This document shows positions 39,357 to 47,781 of a DNA stretch of 64,000 nucleotides, in pieces (positions within the stretch are counted from its first letter, which is position 1; every line of letters starts with the position of its first letter). Source of the DNA: Candidatus Calescibacterium sp. Lineage in GTDB: Bacteria; Calescibacteriota; Calescibacteriia; Calescibacteriales; Calescibacteriaceae. The stretch lies in the NCBI GenBank assembly GCA_025060505.1, contig JANXBU010000004.1, positions 1 to 64,000 of the forward strand, written 5' to 3'. The notes below the pieces were generated by a model that did not search any database, was not told where the DNA came from, and was given only the letters and a program-made list of their open reading frames with translations. The position numbers and the translations under genes were made by a program.

Positions 39357-39572
39357 TTATTGAGTCTTTTGACCTTCCTCTTTCTTTTGCTCTTTGTTTT
39401 CCCTGTGTTCCTTGTGTTCCTTGTCCTTCCTCTTCTTAGCTTTTTCTTTTTCCTCTTGTTTCTGCTGTTTTTGCTCTTGTTGCTGCTGTTCTTGTTGGTG
39501 TTGTTGAGCCGAAACAAATAATGGGGAAAAGGCTATCCCCACTAATGCTAAAATACTAAGTATTTTTTTCAT
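39357..39572 (-). CDS. Small secreted Gln/Lys/Glu-rich protein
   Basis: A 71-residue protein. Residues 1-22 are a clean signal peptide with cleavage expected after FVSA. The remaining 49 residues are almost only Gln, Lys, Glu and His (QQHQQEQQQQEQ, then KQEEKEKAKKRKDKEHKEH), with no hydrophobic core, so it must be disordered or a single charged helix. The ATG at 39572 has a GGAAGG-type ribosome site. I do not recognise it. A periplasmic metal-binding or cell-wall-associated role is possible, but nothing shows it. Confidence 0.7.
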   Translation of the reverse strand: MKKILSILALVGIAFSPLFVSAQQHQQEQQQQEQKQQKQEEKEKAKKRKDKEHKEHRENKEQKKEEGQKTQ

Positions 39573-39659
39573 GCTGGTTTACCTTCCTTCCTAAATAATT
39601 ACCCCATGCACCCGAGGCATTAGTATACAAATTTATGATCAACGGTAAGCCTTATGTAG

Positions 39660-39887
39660 ATGTCAAAAGAATTATCTCCCGACAGGTTCATCAGGGAATT
39701 TAAGATAAAAAACAAAAATCCTTCAGAACTACTTGCATACTTATATGACATCATACCCGGTATAAAATTTCTTGGTAAGACATTTAAATATTCGGAAATC
39801 AATCCTGAAAACCAACAGCAAAAACTTTTGAAAAACAGTGCAAGACTTATTATTTCAAAGATTTTCAGAGAACATCATATACATTAG
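39660..39887 (+). CDS. Small hypothetical protein
   Basis: A 75-residue frame (MSKELSPDRFIREFKIKNK onward) with ordinary, protein-like composition, mostly helical, rich in Lys, Ile and Leu like other proteins here. No family was recognised. The ribosome site is weak (GGTAAG about 14 bases before the ATG). It lies between the divergent secreted-peptide gene and the convergent end of rpsI. It could be a chance frame. Confidence 0.4.
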   Translation: MSKELSPDRFIREFKIKNKNPSELLAYLYDIIPGIKFLGKTFKYSEINPENQQQKLLKNSARLIISKIFREHHIH

Positions 39888-39950
39888 TGCAGATTTTGAG
39901 TGCAAAAATCTGGAAGCCTCAATACAGCGAAAGGATTTTTTGTTTTCAGT

Positions 39951-40388
39951 TTATCTTTTCTTCCACTGTTGTGTCTTTCTTGCTTTCCTTCTTCCGTATT
40001 TTTTTCTCTCGACTTCCCTTGGATCTCTGGTAAGCAGATGAGCTTGTTTGAGAGCTTTTCTCAAATCTGGTTCCATTTGTACAAGAGCCCTTGCAGCTCC
40101 ATGAGCAACAGCTTGAGCTTGCGCTGAAAGTCCCCCACCCGTTACATTTGCAAATATAACATATCTACTTACTCTATCCACAATCTCAAGCGGCCTTCTG
40201 ACTATCCTACATAGTATCTCATCTTTAAAATAATCCCTGTAATTTATTTTATTGACGTAGATCTCTACATCTGAACTTGGGCTCTTCTTTTCTATGACCC
40301 AAACACGCGCAACCGCTCTTTTTCTTGCACCCCTAGCAGGTTTAAGATTCGGCGGAACTTTAAAATCTATCTTCGGATAACCTATCAT
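39951..40388 (-). CDS. rpsI: Ribosomal protein S9 (uS9)
   Basis: Small-subunit protein whose C-terminal tail reaches the P-site tRNA. The 145-residue protein has GARKRAVARVW, NYRDYF, VTGGGLSAQAQAVAHGAARAL and the basic tail LLTRDPREVERKKYGRRKARKTQQWKKR (given here as LLTRDPREVERKKYGRR plus the KARKTQQWKKR end). The N-terminal 15 residues are a little longer than usual. In most bacteria rplM (L13) lies just upstream in the same operon; here the 196 bases upstream hold no gene and pilB/gspE comes next. Confidence 0.96.
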   Translation of the reverse strand: MIGYPKIDFKVPPNLKPARGARKRAVARVWVIEKKSPSSDVEIYVNKINYRDYFKDEILCRIVRRPLEIVDRVSRYVIFANVTGGGLSAQAQAVAHGAARALVQMEPDLRKALKQAHLLTRDPREVERKKYGRRKARKTQQWKKR

Positions 40389-40584
40389 AACAAAAAGTTG
40401 TAGTCAGATCTATGGAAAATTATAATATTTTCAACATTTTTGAAATTTCTATGTTCTTCGGTAATTCGCAAACAAAAATCTCTAAAAAATATGGTTCAAA
40501 AATCTCCAAATAACATCTTAAAGCAAATCAAATCATCTCAACCTATAAACACAGCTTATGCAAAAATAATGTAAAAAGTTTCAA

Positions 40585-42063
40585 TTATAGTATCTCAAAC
40601 ACATCAGATTCTCTGATCTTTTTTTGTTGAACCTTTTCCATTATCTCATCTCTGAGCAAAGTAAAGCCAAAGTGCTTGAAAATTTTTCTGAGTTCTGATT
40701 CAATAAGATTGCCATCTCTTGCAGCAAGCTTAATTTTTGATACTAAATCTTCATCAAAAGGAATAATCTCAAAAACACCTTCAAAACCCCGAAAACGAGT
40801 ATATCTACAATAATCACAACCCTCTCCATTACAAAAATCACATAAAATTCTGATAAGTCTTTGAGATATACCTAAAATCACCGTTGATAAAATTATATCA
40901 ACTGAAACTCCAAGATCAATCAACCTGAGAATACCAGATGCAACATCTCTTGCATGTATGGTTGTAAGAACAAGATGTCCTGTTAAGGCGGATTTGAGAG
41001 CTATATCGGCTGTTTCAGAATCTCTTATTTCACCCACGAAAATCACATCCGGATCTTGTCTGAGTATGTGTCTCAAAATCTTTGCAAAGCTCAAACCAAT
41101 ATCTTCATTAACCTGTATCTGAGTGACACCAGACAATGTGTATTCTATTGGATCTTCTATTGAGATAGTGTTCAGCCTCTCCCTATCTATCTCTTTTAAC
41201 ATAGAGTAGACAGTTGTTGTTTTTCCATGACCTGTTGGTCCCACAACAAAGATGAAACCGGATCTTTTTGATATGCTCTGTCTCACTATGTTTATTTGAT
41301 AATCTGTAAGCCCGATGTTTTGAAGAGAAAAACCAAAATCTCTTTTCAATATACGCAGAGCTACTTTCTCACCATAAGATGTCGGAACAACAGAAACTCT
41401 TACATCATGATCCAAAATAGAAAATCTTCCATCCTGAGGTAACCTTCTTTCAGCAATATCAAGGTCTGACATAACTTTTATTCTGTTGACAAGAAGCTGG
41501 AATGAAAGATCAGACAAATCCATAAACTTTTGTAAAAGTCCAGCAACCCTGAACTTGACACATGGTCCTTGCGGGAAAATATGTATATCAGTAGCTTTCA
41601 TATCTATTGCTGAACTTACTATGTACTCAACGAGCTCCTCTACTCCACCCTTCTGAGAATCTTTGAAAACCTGCTCAACTGTTCTTTTTATCTTGAACGG
41701 AGAACAAACCAATGAACGAATCTTCACAGCTCCGCAAAACTCCTGAATCTTTCTGAAAGGTATCAAAAAAGGATTTGGAGAGGCTACTTCAAGCTCGCCG
41801 TTGATGTATCTCACTGGCAAAAACTTATGTTCAAGAATAAGAGATTTCGGAAAAATTTTCACGAGCGAAAAATCCAGATATTCAGAATCCGAAAGCTGAT
41901 CAAATCCGAAGGTTCTACTGAACCAATCGCAGTACGAAGCTTCACCGAAAAAACCTTCTTCAATCAAATATTCAGAAACATCTTTTTTCGATTTTCTTAT
42001 TTTTGCTACATCCCTTTCTGTTATTATACCATCTTCAAGTAAAGCCTCCAGTACCTGCTCCAT
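40585..42063 (-). CDS. Type IV pilus / type II secretion ATPase (PilB/GspE)
   Basis: Hexameric ATPase that drives pilus extension or pseudopilus assembly. The 492-residue protein has an N-terminal GspE-N domain, RLPQDGRFSI, Walker A GPTGHGKT at 275-282, the Asp box SIEDPIEY, Walker B RQDPDVIFVGEIRD, the His box TGHLVLTTIHA and a zinc site CDFCNGEGCDYC near the C-terminus. It lacks the long N-terminal extension of some PilB proteins. The ATG follows directly on the TAA of the YhcC-type gene. No pilC or pilin gene is in the window, so which machine it drives stays open. Confidence 0.93.
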   Translation of the reverse strand: MEQVLEALLEDGIITERDVAKIRKSKKDVSEYLIEEGFFGEASYCDWFSRTFGFDQLSDSEYLDFSLVKIFPKSLILEHKFLPVRYINGELEVASPNPFLIPFRKIQEFCGAVKIRSLVCSPFKIKRTVEQVFKDSQKGGVEELVEYIVSSAIDMKATDIHIFPQGPCVKFRVAGLLQKFMDLSDLSFQLLVNRIKVMSDLDIAERRLPQDGRFSILDHDVRVSVVPTSYGEKVALRILKRDFGFSLQNIGLTDYQINIVRQSISKRSGFIFVVGPTGHGKTTTVYSMLKEIDRERLNTISIEDPIEYTLSGVTQIQVNEDIGLSFAKILRHILRQDPDVIFVGEIRDSETADIALKSALTGHLVLTTIHARDVASGILRLIDLGVSVDIILSTVILGISQRLIRILCDFCNGEGCDYCRYTRFRGFEGVFEIIPFDEDLVSKIKLAARDGNLIESELRKIFKHFGFTLLRDEIMEKVQQKKIRESDVFEIL

Positions 42064-43035
42064 TTATTGATATATGTTAACAATCCTTTGAGATTCATAA
42101 CTTGCTCCCTGATAGATATTCTTTTTTTCAAGGTAAAGGTCTATTTCCTGCATAACCTTGAACTTATTTTTACACCACTCAGGTGCAACCAGAAATTTAT
42201 CAGGAGCCTCTCCTGTTATTCTAGCTATGTATATCCTTGGAGAAAGATTCTCCAAAAACAAACCAACATATTCTACATACTCTGAAATCTCAAGGGGTTT
42301 GTATTCCCCTTTCCTGTACCAAAGTTCAAGCTCCGTAAATTTGACAACATGCAGCGGGTGTATCTTAACTGCAAACACTCCGAGATCTGAAATAAGCCTT
42401 GCTCCATTTATATAATCTTGCTCTGTATCTCCCGGAAGACCAATTATGATATGTGGAAGGGTTCTTATATTGCGCTCGTGCAATTTTTTCGTCGCATCTA
42501 TATAGTCCTCAACAGTATGACCTCTCTTTATCAGTTCAAGTGTTCTGTTATTTGAGCTCTGGAGTCCCAGTTCCACAACAAGAAAAGTTTTTCTATTGAG
42601 CTCATCAAGTAGATCAATAATTTCATATGAAAGACAGTCTGGACGAGTTCCTATGAAAATTCCCACAATATCTGGGTGTGCCTCCAGCGCTTCATTGTAC
42701 AATTTTCTTAGTTTTTCTACATCAGCATAAGTATTCGTATATGGTTGAAAATACACAACATACTTTCTTGCTTTCCTGAATTTCTTTACGTTTTCTATTC
42801 CTTCAAGAATCTGATCTTTTACAGACCTTGCCCTTTCGGCATACGGGGGAGTAAAGCTTTTTATATTACAAAATATACATCCTCTCCAACCCTTCGTTCC
42901 ATCCCTAACAGGACAAGTAAATCCTCCATCAACAGAAACTTTGTAGACTTTCTCTCCAAAATATTCTTTCATAAATGAGTTCAGAGTATTGTATCTTTTC
43001 TGTGATATGTTTCTAGATGCCCCAACACCAATCAT
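42064..43035 (-). CDS. YhcC-type radical SAM protein (TIGR01212 family)
   Basis: A 323-residue radical SAM enzyme. The cluster cysteines Cys41, Cys53 and Cys56 lie in GFTCPVRDGTKGWRGCIFC, the family's widely spaced arrangement (C-x11-C-x2-C). KYVVYFQPYTNTYADVEKL and GTRPDCLSYEIIDLLDEL are characteristic. The role of YhcC is not well defined. The stop codon abuts the start of pilB/gspE, so they are one transcript. The first ATG precedes the conserved RYNTLNSFMKEYFG by about 14 residues. Confidence 0.92.
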   Translation of the reverse strand: MIGVGASRNISQKRYNTLNSFMKEYFGEKVYKVSVDGGFTCPVRDGTKGWRGCIFCNIKSFTPPYAERARSVKDQILEGIENVKKFRKARKYVVYFQPYTNTYADVEKLRKLYNEALEAHPDIVGIFIGTRPDCLSYEIIDLLDELNRKTFLVVELGLQSSNNRTLELIKRGHTVEDYIDATKKLHERNIRTLPHIIIGLPGDTEQDYINGARLISDLGVFAVKIHPLHVVKFTELELWYRKGEYKPLEISEYVEYVGLFLENLSPRIYIARITGEAPDKFLVAPEWCKNKFKVMQEIDLYLEKKNIYQGASYESQRIVNIYQ

Positions 43036-43123
43036 ATAAATTTATAGTTTAGTTTTGAATAAGCAATCCAGATCTTTTCCAAAAATCTAATTTAGAGCAA
43101 AAAACCTTAAATAAATTCTTTCT

Positions 43124-44242
43124 ATGAAGGGAATAAAGGTTGGAATAATAACTCCATATTTTTATCCTCATTTTGGGGGTGTTTCAACTCACGTTTACCA
43201 AAAATATCGTATCTTGAAGAATCAAGGTATAGATGTCAAGATTATTTCTCCAGACTTTGGTGAATGTGAACTGATAAGTACACAAGACCATATAAAACTT
43301 GGGAAACCCATAAAAATAGTTTACAACGGTTCATTATCTCACATAACTCTTGCTTTTGGAGCGAAAGAAATTCTGAGAAAAGAAAAATTTGATATAGTCC
43401 ACCTGCACGAACCTTATCATCCATTTTGTATTCCATTCGTATCAGATGATACAGGATATAGGTATCTATCTACATTTCACGTTTTCAAAGAAGAAGTAGA
43501 AAAAATGATTCTAATCATAAGTGATACGATACTTAAATCAATAAAGAGCAGAATAAGAAATTTTATAGCGGTTTCAAATTCTGCTTCCCAGATGCTGCAA
43601 AAAACACTCGGAATAGCGAAGGAGAAAATAAGAATCATACCAAATGGAATAGACTACAAAATATTTTCGGAAGCAAAACCACTTGAAATCTTTAACGATG
43701 ATGAATTTAAAATACTCTATGTCGGGAGACTAGAACCTCGCAAAGGAGTAAAACATCTCATAAGAGCATTCAGAACCGTAAAAAAGATAATACCTAGATC
43801 AAGGCTCATTATAGTTGGAGATGGATTCAAAACCTACTACATGAGCTTCCTTACAGATGAGATAGAAAAAGACGTGCTGTTTTTAGGAAAAGTAGGTTAT
43901 GAGGAACTACCAAGAATATACAAATCATCTGATGTTTGCGTATTCCCATCAACCAGAGGTGAGAGTTTCGGAATAGTTCTACTTGAAGCTATGGCAGCCG
44001 GAAAACCTGTAATAGCAGGAAATGCGGAAGGCTATGTGGAAACACTTCAAAATGGCAGATATGGAATAATAGTGAATCCTCAAGATGAAGATGCTTTAGC
44101 AAGAGCAATTGTTGAAATGTATTATAGAGAAGACCTTAGAAAAGAACTTTCAGAAAAAGGAAAAGAATATGCTCAACAGTTTGATTGGCAAAAAATTATC
44201 GGAAAGATAATAGATTTATATGAATCAACTCTGACCTCATAA
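43124..44242 (+). CDS. Glycosyltransferase family 4 (PimA/PimB-like)
   Basis: A 372-residue GT-B enzyme. N-terminal domain: VGIITPYFYPHFGGVSTHVY, HLHEP. C-terminal domain: ILYVGRLEPRKGVKHLIRAF, IIVGDG, then PSTRGESFGIVLLEAMAAGKPVIA with the E-x7-E nucleotide-sugar motif. It resembles phosphatidylinositol or diacylglycerol-type mannosyl/glucosyl transferases. Single gene on the plus strand, followed by a 284-base gap. A membrane glycolipid is a likely acceptor, by family only. Confidence 0.88.
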   Translation: MKGIKVGIITPYFYPHFGGVSTHVYQKYRILKNQGIDVKIISPDFGECELISTQDHIKLGKPIKIVYNGSLSHITLAFGAKEILRKEKFDIVHLHEPYHPFCIPFVSDDTGYRYLSTFHVFKEEVEKMILIISDTILKSIKSRIRNFIAVSNSASQMLQKTLGIAKEKIRIIPNGIDYKIFSEAKPLEIFNDDEFKILYVGRLEPRKGVKHLIRAFRTVKKIIPRSRLIIVGDGFKTYYMSFLTDEIEKDVLFLGKVGYEELPRIYKSSDVCVFPSTRGESFGIVLLEAMAAGKPVIAGNAEGYVETLQNGRYGIIVNPQDEDALARAIVEMYYREDLRKELSEKGKEYAQQFDWQKIIGKIIDLYESTLTS

Positions 44243-44257
44243 AAAAAATTTTTCTAT

Positions 44258-44283
44258 TACATAATGCATTCACATAATGCATT
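44258..44283. repeat. 13-bp tandem repeat containing ATGCAT
   Basis: Two adjacent copies of (T/C)ACATAATGCATT occur just after the GT4 stop codon. Each contains the palindrome ATGCAT. Probably slippage, but dimeric protein-binding sites can look like this. Confidence 0.6.
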
Positions 44284-44310
44284 TCCGATACATATTTTCT
44301 CAAAGAGCTT

Positions 44311-44329
44311 TTATCAAGCATTTTGATAA
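44311..44329. terminator. Hairpin downstream of GT4 gene, weak terminator candidate
   Basis: TTATCAA and TTGATAA form a perfect 7-bp stem around GCATT, about 70 bases after the GT4 stop. No T-run follows on the plus strand, so termination at this site is doubtful. Confidence 0.3.
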
Positions 44330-44526
44330 GAAAACAATTCTGAAACCTACTTTCATCATTTTTGTCATACTGCATCACAAATAAAACAGAATTTTTCAGC
44401 AAAGTAAACGAAGTATATCTTTCAAATCTAGCATAATCCTAAAAGTCCAACATAACAACAAAACATAAAACTAACAAATAATACAGATGTTTCCGAAGTT
44501 ATATACACTCAATATACTCTAAATAT

Positions 44527-45000
44527 ATGAAACTTCCTGAGAAGAATACAGAAGGTGAATTTGTGATACATGAACACAGAGCGAAAAAACTCCACTGGGA
44601 TCTGAGACTTGAAGTTCCGGCAACAGAAGATGATTTTGAGATAATAGAAAAAGAATCTTACAGAAAGCTAGGTTTTGATATCAAAAAAAGAGAAACTGTA
44701 ATGTGGAGCTTCGCAGTTCCAAAGGCTAAATTTCCGAAAAAAGGGGAAAAACTACTTCTAATAGAAACAGAACCTCATCCCGTAGAATATAATTCCTTTG
44801 AAGGTGTAATACCGGAAAAAATGTATGGTGCAGGAGAAGTCAAAATATACGATAAAGGGAGAATAAAATGGATAGATGTAAATCCTAAAAAAATAAAATT
44901 TGAAATGATCGGAGAAAAAATAAGAGCTATATTCTCAATAGTTCGATTTGCAAAGGAGGAAAAAAAATGGTTGTGGTTACTGGAGGAGCAGGTTTCATAG
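44527..45000 (+). CDS. Stand-alone LigD-type 3'-phosphoesterase
   Basis: A 157-residue protein equal to the phosphoesterase (PE) domain of bacterial NHEJ ligase LigD, which trims 3'-phosphates and 3'-ribonucleotides. It has HEHRAKKLHWDLRLE with His17, His23 and Asp25 (the H-x5-H-x-D metal-site triad), WSFAVPKAKFPKKGEKLLLIETEPHP with His83, and YNSFEGVIPEKMYGAGEVKIYDKG. No ligase or primase domain is fused, and no ku gene is in the window. Stand-alone PE proteins are known in some archaea and bacteria. Its 3' end overlaps hldD by 34 bases in another frame. Confidence 0.88.
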   Translation: MKLPEKNTEGEFVIHEHRAKKLHWDLRLEVPATEDDFEIIEKESYRKLGFDIKKRETVMWSFAVPKAKFPKKGEKLLLIETEPHPVEYNSFEGVIPEKMYGAGEVKIYDKGRIKWIDVNPKKIKFEMIGEKIRAIFSIVRFAKEEKKWLWLLEEQVS

Positions 45001-45941
45001 GAAGTGCCCTCATTCACAGACTTAACCAAAATGGAATAGACAAAATCCTGATATTTGATTCATTCTATAGCTCCAAATCTCAGGTAAAATGGAAAAATCT
45101 ATCTGGTCTCAAATTTCATGATGTATTTGACAAAAGTCAAACTTTTGATGTTTTATCTGAAACGAAAATTGATGTGATATTTCATCTCGGAGCTAAAACC
45201 TCAACAACAGAAGAAGATTTCGGAGTAGTTCTCAGAGAAAATTACGAATTCTCAAAAAAACTTTTCTTACTATCTCTTGAGAAGAAATCAAAATTCGTAT
45301 ACGCCTCATCAGCTGCAACATATGGAAGCGGAGAGAATGGGTTCAGAGACAATGAAAAAGAACTTGAAAAACTCAAACCTCTGAATTCTTATGCTATGTC
45401 AAAACATCTTTTTGACCTTTGGCTTTACAGAAATGGATACCTAAAATACGCCCTTGGGATAAAATACTTCAATGTTTTTGGTCCCGGTGAGTATCATAAG
45501 GGAGAGATGAGAAGTTTCGTTTCAAAGGCATACGATCAGATAACACAGAACGGATATGTCAGGCTTTTCAAATCTTTTGTTCCAGAAATACCGGACGGAG
45601 AACAGAAAAGAGATTTCATATATGTCAAAGACGCGGTTGACATAACCTTTTATTTATTTGAAAAAGGATATAGCGGTATTTTTAACTGTGGAACAGGAAA
45701 AGCTCATTCATTCAATGAACTTGTGAAGGCAGTATTCTCAGCTTTACACAAAGAACCAAAAATAGAGTATTTTGATACACCAGAGAACATAAAGAAGCAG
45801 TACCAGAACTTCACCGAAGCTGATATATCTAAGTTAGTGTCCACAGGATACGATGTAAAGAAACTATGGGATTTTGAGGGGAAAGTCAAAGAGTATGTAA
45901 GCAGATACCTAATTTACGGGAAGACAATAGGGGAGGTATAA
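44967..45941 (+). CDS. hldD: ADP-L-glycero-D-manno-heptose 6-epimerase HldD
   Basis: Last enzyme of ADP-heptose synthesis for the LPS inner core. The 324-residue protein has the NADP-binding [38 protein letters not shown], the YAMSK active site, FNVFGPGEYHKGEMRSFV and RDFIYVKDAVD, matching HldD closely; YQNFTEADISKL is the HldD-specific C-terminal block. The ATG at 44967 has a strong AAAGGAGG ribosome site inside the end of the phosphoesterase gene. It implies that the organism makes heptose-containing LPS or another heptosylated glycan. Other hld genes are not in the window. Confidence 0.92.
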   Translation: MVVVTGGAGFIGSALIHRLNQNGIDKILIFDSFYSSKSQVKWKNLSGLKFHDVFDKSQTFDVLSETKIDVIFHLGAKTSTTEEDFGVVLRENYEFSKKLFLLSLEKKSKFVYASSAATYGSGENGFRDNEKELEKLKPLNSYAMSKHLFDLWLYRNGYLKYALGIKYFNVFGPGEYHKGEMRSFVSKAYDQITQNGYVRLFKSFVPEIPDGEQKRDFIYVKDAVDITFYLFEKGYSGIFNCGTGKAHSFNELVKAVFSALHKEPKIEYFDTPENIKKQYQNFTEADISKLVSTGYDVKKLWDFEGKVKEYVSRYLIYGKTIGEV

Positions 45942-45993
45942 ATTCCCAACCCGGATCTTTTCCGAGCTAAATAAGGAGAGAATTTTTACTTGT

Positions 45994-46659
45994 CTAAATA
46001 ATCTCGTTCGGCGGGGTGCGTATAGCTGTAATTATTGGAGTGTCTCTTAAAGTATATCTTCTTGCCTGTGTTTCCCGGAGTTCCATCACGAGCTCCTGAA
46101 ACAAAACAAGATCATCGGTTTCATAGGCAACTATAAACTCCTGGTCATCAATACCAAACGAATACGAAAGAAGCTGTTTCACTTGTGGATACTTTCTTCC
46201 GATTTTCACATGCTCTGCCATCATTTCTGCTCTTTTCTTGAAATCTTCAAGATACCAATCAGCAGTCTTAACAAAAGGATAAACTATAAGGTATTTGCCT
46301 TTCTGAGAGTTTCCAATAATAGCGTAATCTTCAAGTGGAACTTTTGAGCCGTATTTTGATTTCTTTATAATTCCGGTCAATATTAAAGACACTTCACTTT
46401 TTATTCCCAACGACGTCTTGAGCATATTTTTCATTCTTCCTGAAAGAACTTCAAGATCTTTGTGCATCTGGAACATAAGAAAATCCATCTCTTTTCTTAT
46501 CCCAACAGTTGAGTATGTTTCGGTAAAAATCTCCTCTGAAACAAGATGACTCAAAAACTCTTTCTTTTCATCTTGAGTGTAAGTTCTCGGTAGCTTGAAG
46601 CCTATAAACTGGACTATCATATTTTGAATGTCATCTATTGTACTGAATCTCGCTGGCAT
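45994..46659 (-). CDS. Chlorite dismutase / HemQ-family heme protein
   Basis: A 221-residue protein of the chlorite dismutase-like superfamily, which includes coproheme decarboxylase HemQ and true Cld. The C-terminal half has VYPFVKTADWYLED, MMAEHVKIGRKYPQV with the probable heme-binding His150, LLSYSFGIDDQEFIVAYETD and LRETQARRYTLRDTPI. I cannot tell chlorite, coproheme or another activity from sequence alone. Its ribosome site GGAGGATAA is formed by the last codons and stop of the upstream kce-type gene, six bases from its ATG, so the two are translationally coupled. Confidence 0.88.
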   Translation of the reverse strand: MPARFSTIDDIQNMIVQFIGFKLPRTYTQDEKKEFLSHLVSEEIFTETYSTVGIRKEMDFLMFQMHKDLEVLSGRMKNMLKTSLGIKSEVSLILTGIIKKSKYGSKVPLEDYAIIGNSQKGKYLIVYPFVKTADWYLEDFKKRAEMMAEHVKIGRKYPQVKQLLSYSFGIDDQEFIVAYETDDLVLFQELVMELRETQARRYTLRDTPIITAIRTPPNEII

Positions 46660-46665
46660 GTTTTA

Positions 46666-47550
46666 TTATCCTCCGTTAGCCAAAGCTCTGGCTTCATCAA
46701 GTCTCAAAATCTTCCTTGCTTCTTCTGGGGTTGCTATATCCCTTCCGACCATCTTTACTATCTTAGCTGCAGCTTCAACTAACTCTCCATTTGACTTTGC
46801 CATCTCGCCATTTGGAAGATAAAAGTTATCTTCAAAACCAACTCTTACATTTCCACCTATAAGAGCAGCCTGCATAACAAGAGCCCATTGTTCTCTTGAA
46901 ATACCAATAACTCCCCACTGTGCATCCTTTGGGACTTTTGTAGAAAGATAAACAAGATTTCTCGGATCAGCAGAAGCTCCACCAACAACACCAAGTATTA
47001 TGCTTACCTGAAATATCTTCAACAAGCCTTTGTCTTGAAGCGGATATATTGTTTCTATATGGCCAAGATCAAAACATTCACATTCTGGTTTTGTACCAAC
47101 TTTAACCATGTTTTCTATGAAGTATTCTATATCCCATATTGAATTTATGAACTCAAAAGCGAAAACCCAGTTTTTTCTTTTCGGACTATATTTGGCGTAG
47201 TTCATTGTTCCCATGTTCAGCGCTGCTATATCTGGTTTAAGGTCAACAACATGAGCAATCCTCTGCTCTCTTGTTAAACCCACAGCCCCCGTTGAAAGGT
47301 TTATTATCATCTCCGGAACCTCTGCTTTTATAGCATCTACTATGTTTCTGAAATCCTCAACAAGATATGATGGAGTTCCATCAGGTCTTCTCGCATGTAT
47401 ATGCACAACGGTACAGCCAGATTCAAAAGCTCTTTTTGCTTCGGCAGCATATTCCTCAGGAGTATAAGGTATGTATGGACACTGCGTCCTGTTTGCAACA
47501 GCACCAGATAAAGCACACGTTATTACTACCTTTTCATTTAGGTTTGACAT
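46666..47550 (-). CDS. BKACE-family 3-keto-5-aminohexanoate cleavage enzyme-like protein
   Basis: A 294-residue TIM-barrel zinc enzyme of the beta-keto acid cleavage family (Kce). The metal ligands His50 and His52 lie in VVHIHARRPDGTP, after CALSGAVANRTQCPYIPYTPEEYA; INLSTG and ALNMGTMNY are further barrel strands. Kce cleaves 3-keto-5-aminohexanoate with acetyl-CoA in lysine fermentation, but BKACE members act on many beta-keto acids, so the substrate is open. A strong AAAGGAGG site precedes the ATG. First gene of a two-gene operon with the Cld-like protein; no other kam or kdd genes are here. Confidence 0.9.
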   Translation of the reverse strand: MSNLNEKVVITCALSGAVANRTQCPYIPYTPEEYAAEAKRAFESGCTVVHIHARRPDGTPSYLVEDFRNIVDAIKAEVPEMIINLSTGAVGLTREQRIAHVVDLKPDIAALNMGTMNYAKYSPKRKNWVFAFEFINSIWDIEYFIENMVKVGTKPECECFDLGHIETIYPLQDKGLLKIFQVSIILGVVGGASADPRNLVYLSTKVPKDAQWGVIGISREQWALVMQAALIGGNVRVGFEDNFYLPNGEMAKSNGELVEAAAKIVKMVGRDIATPEEARKILRLDEARALANGG

Positions 47551-47781
47551 ATTTTCTTCCTCCTTTTAGATCTCTGGAACTTGCTCTTATACCCATAATC
47601 TCACAATTTTTATGCTATCAAATCAAGTTATACAAAGAAAAAAATCAGAACAAAAAAATCAGAAAATTTGAACAATTGTTCAAATATTTTTGAATACAAT
47701 TGCTAAAAGTTCTCTCAAAAATCACAAAGATTTTGAGATTATAATACATATCATTTATACTGATTATTTATTTTAATCTCA

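Noticed and set aside
44196-44402. Minus-strand 68-codon frame after the GT4 gene
   Set aside because: Overlaps the GT4 end antisense, odd composition, no ribosome site.
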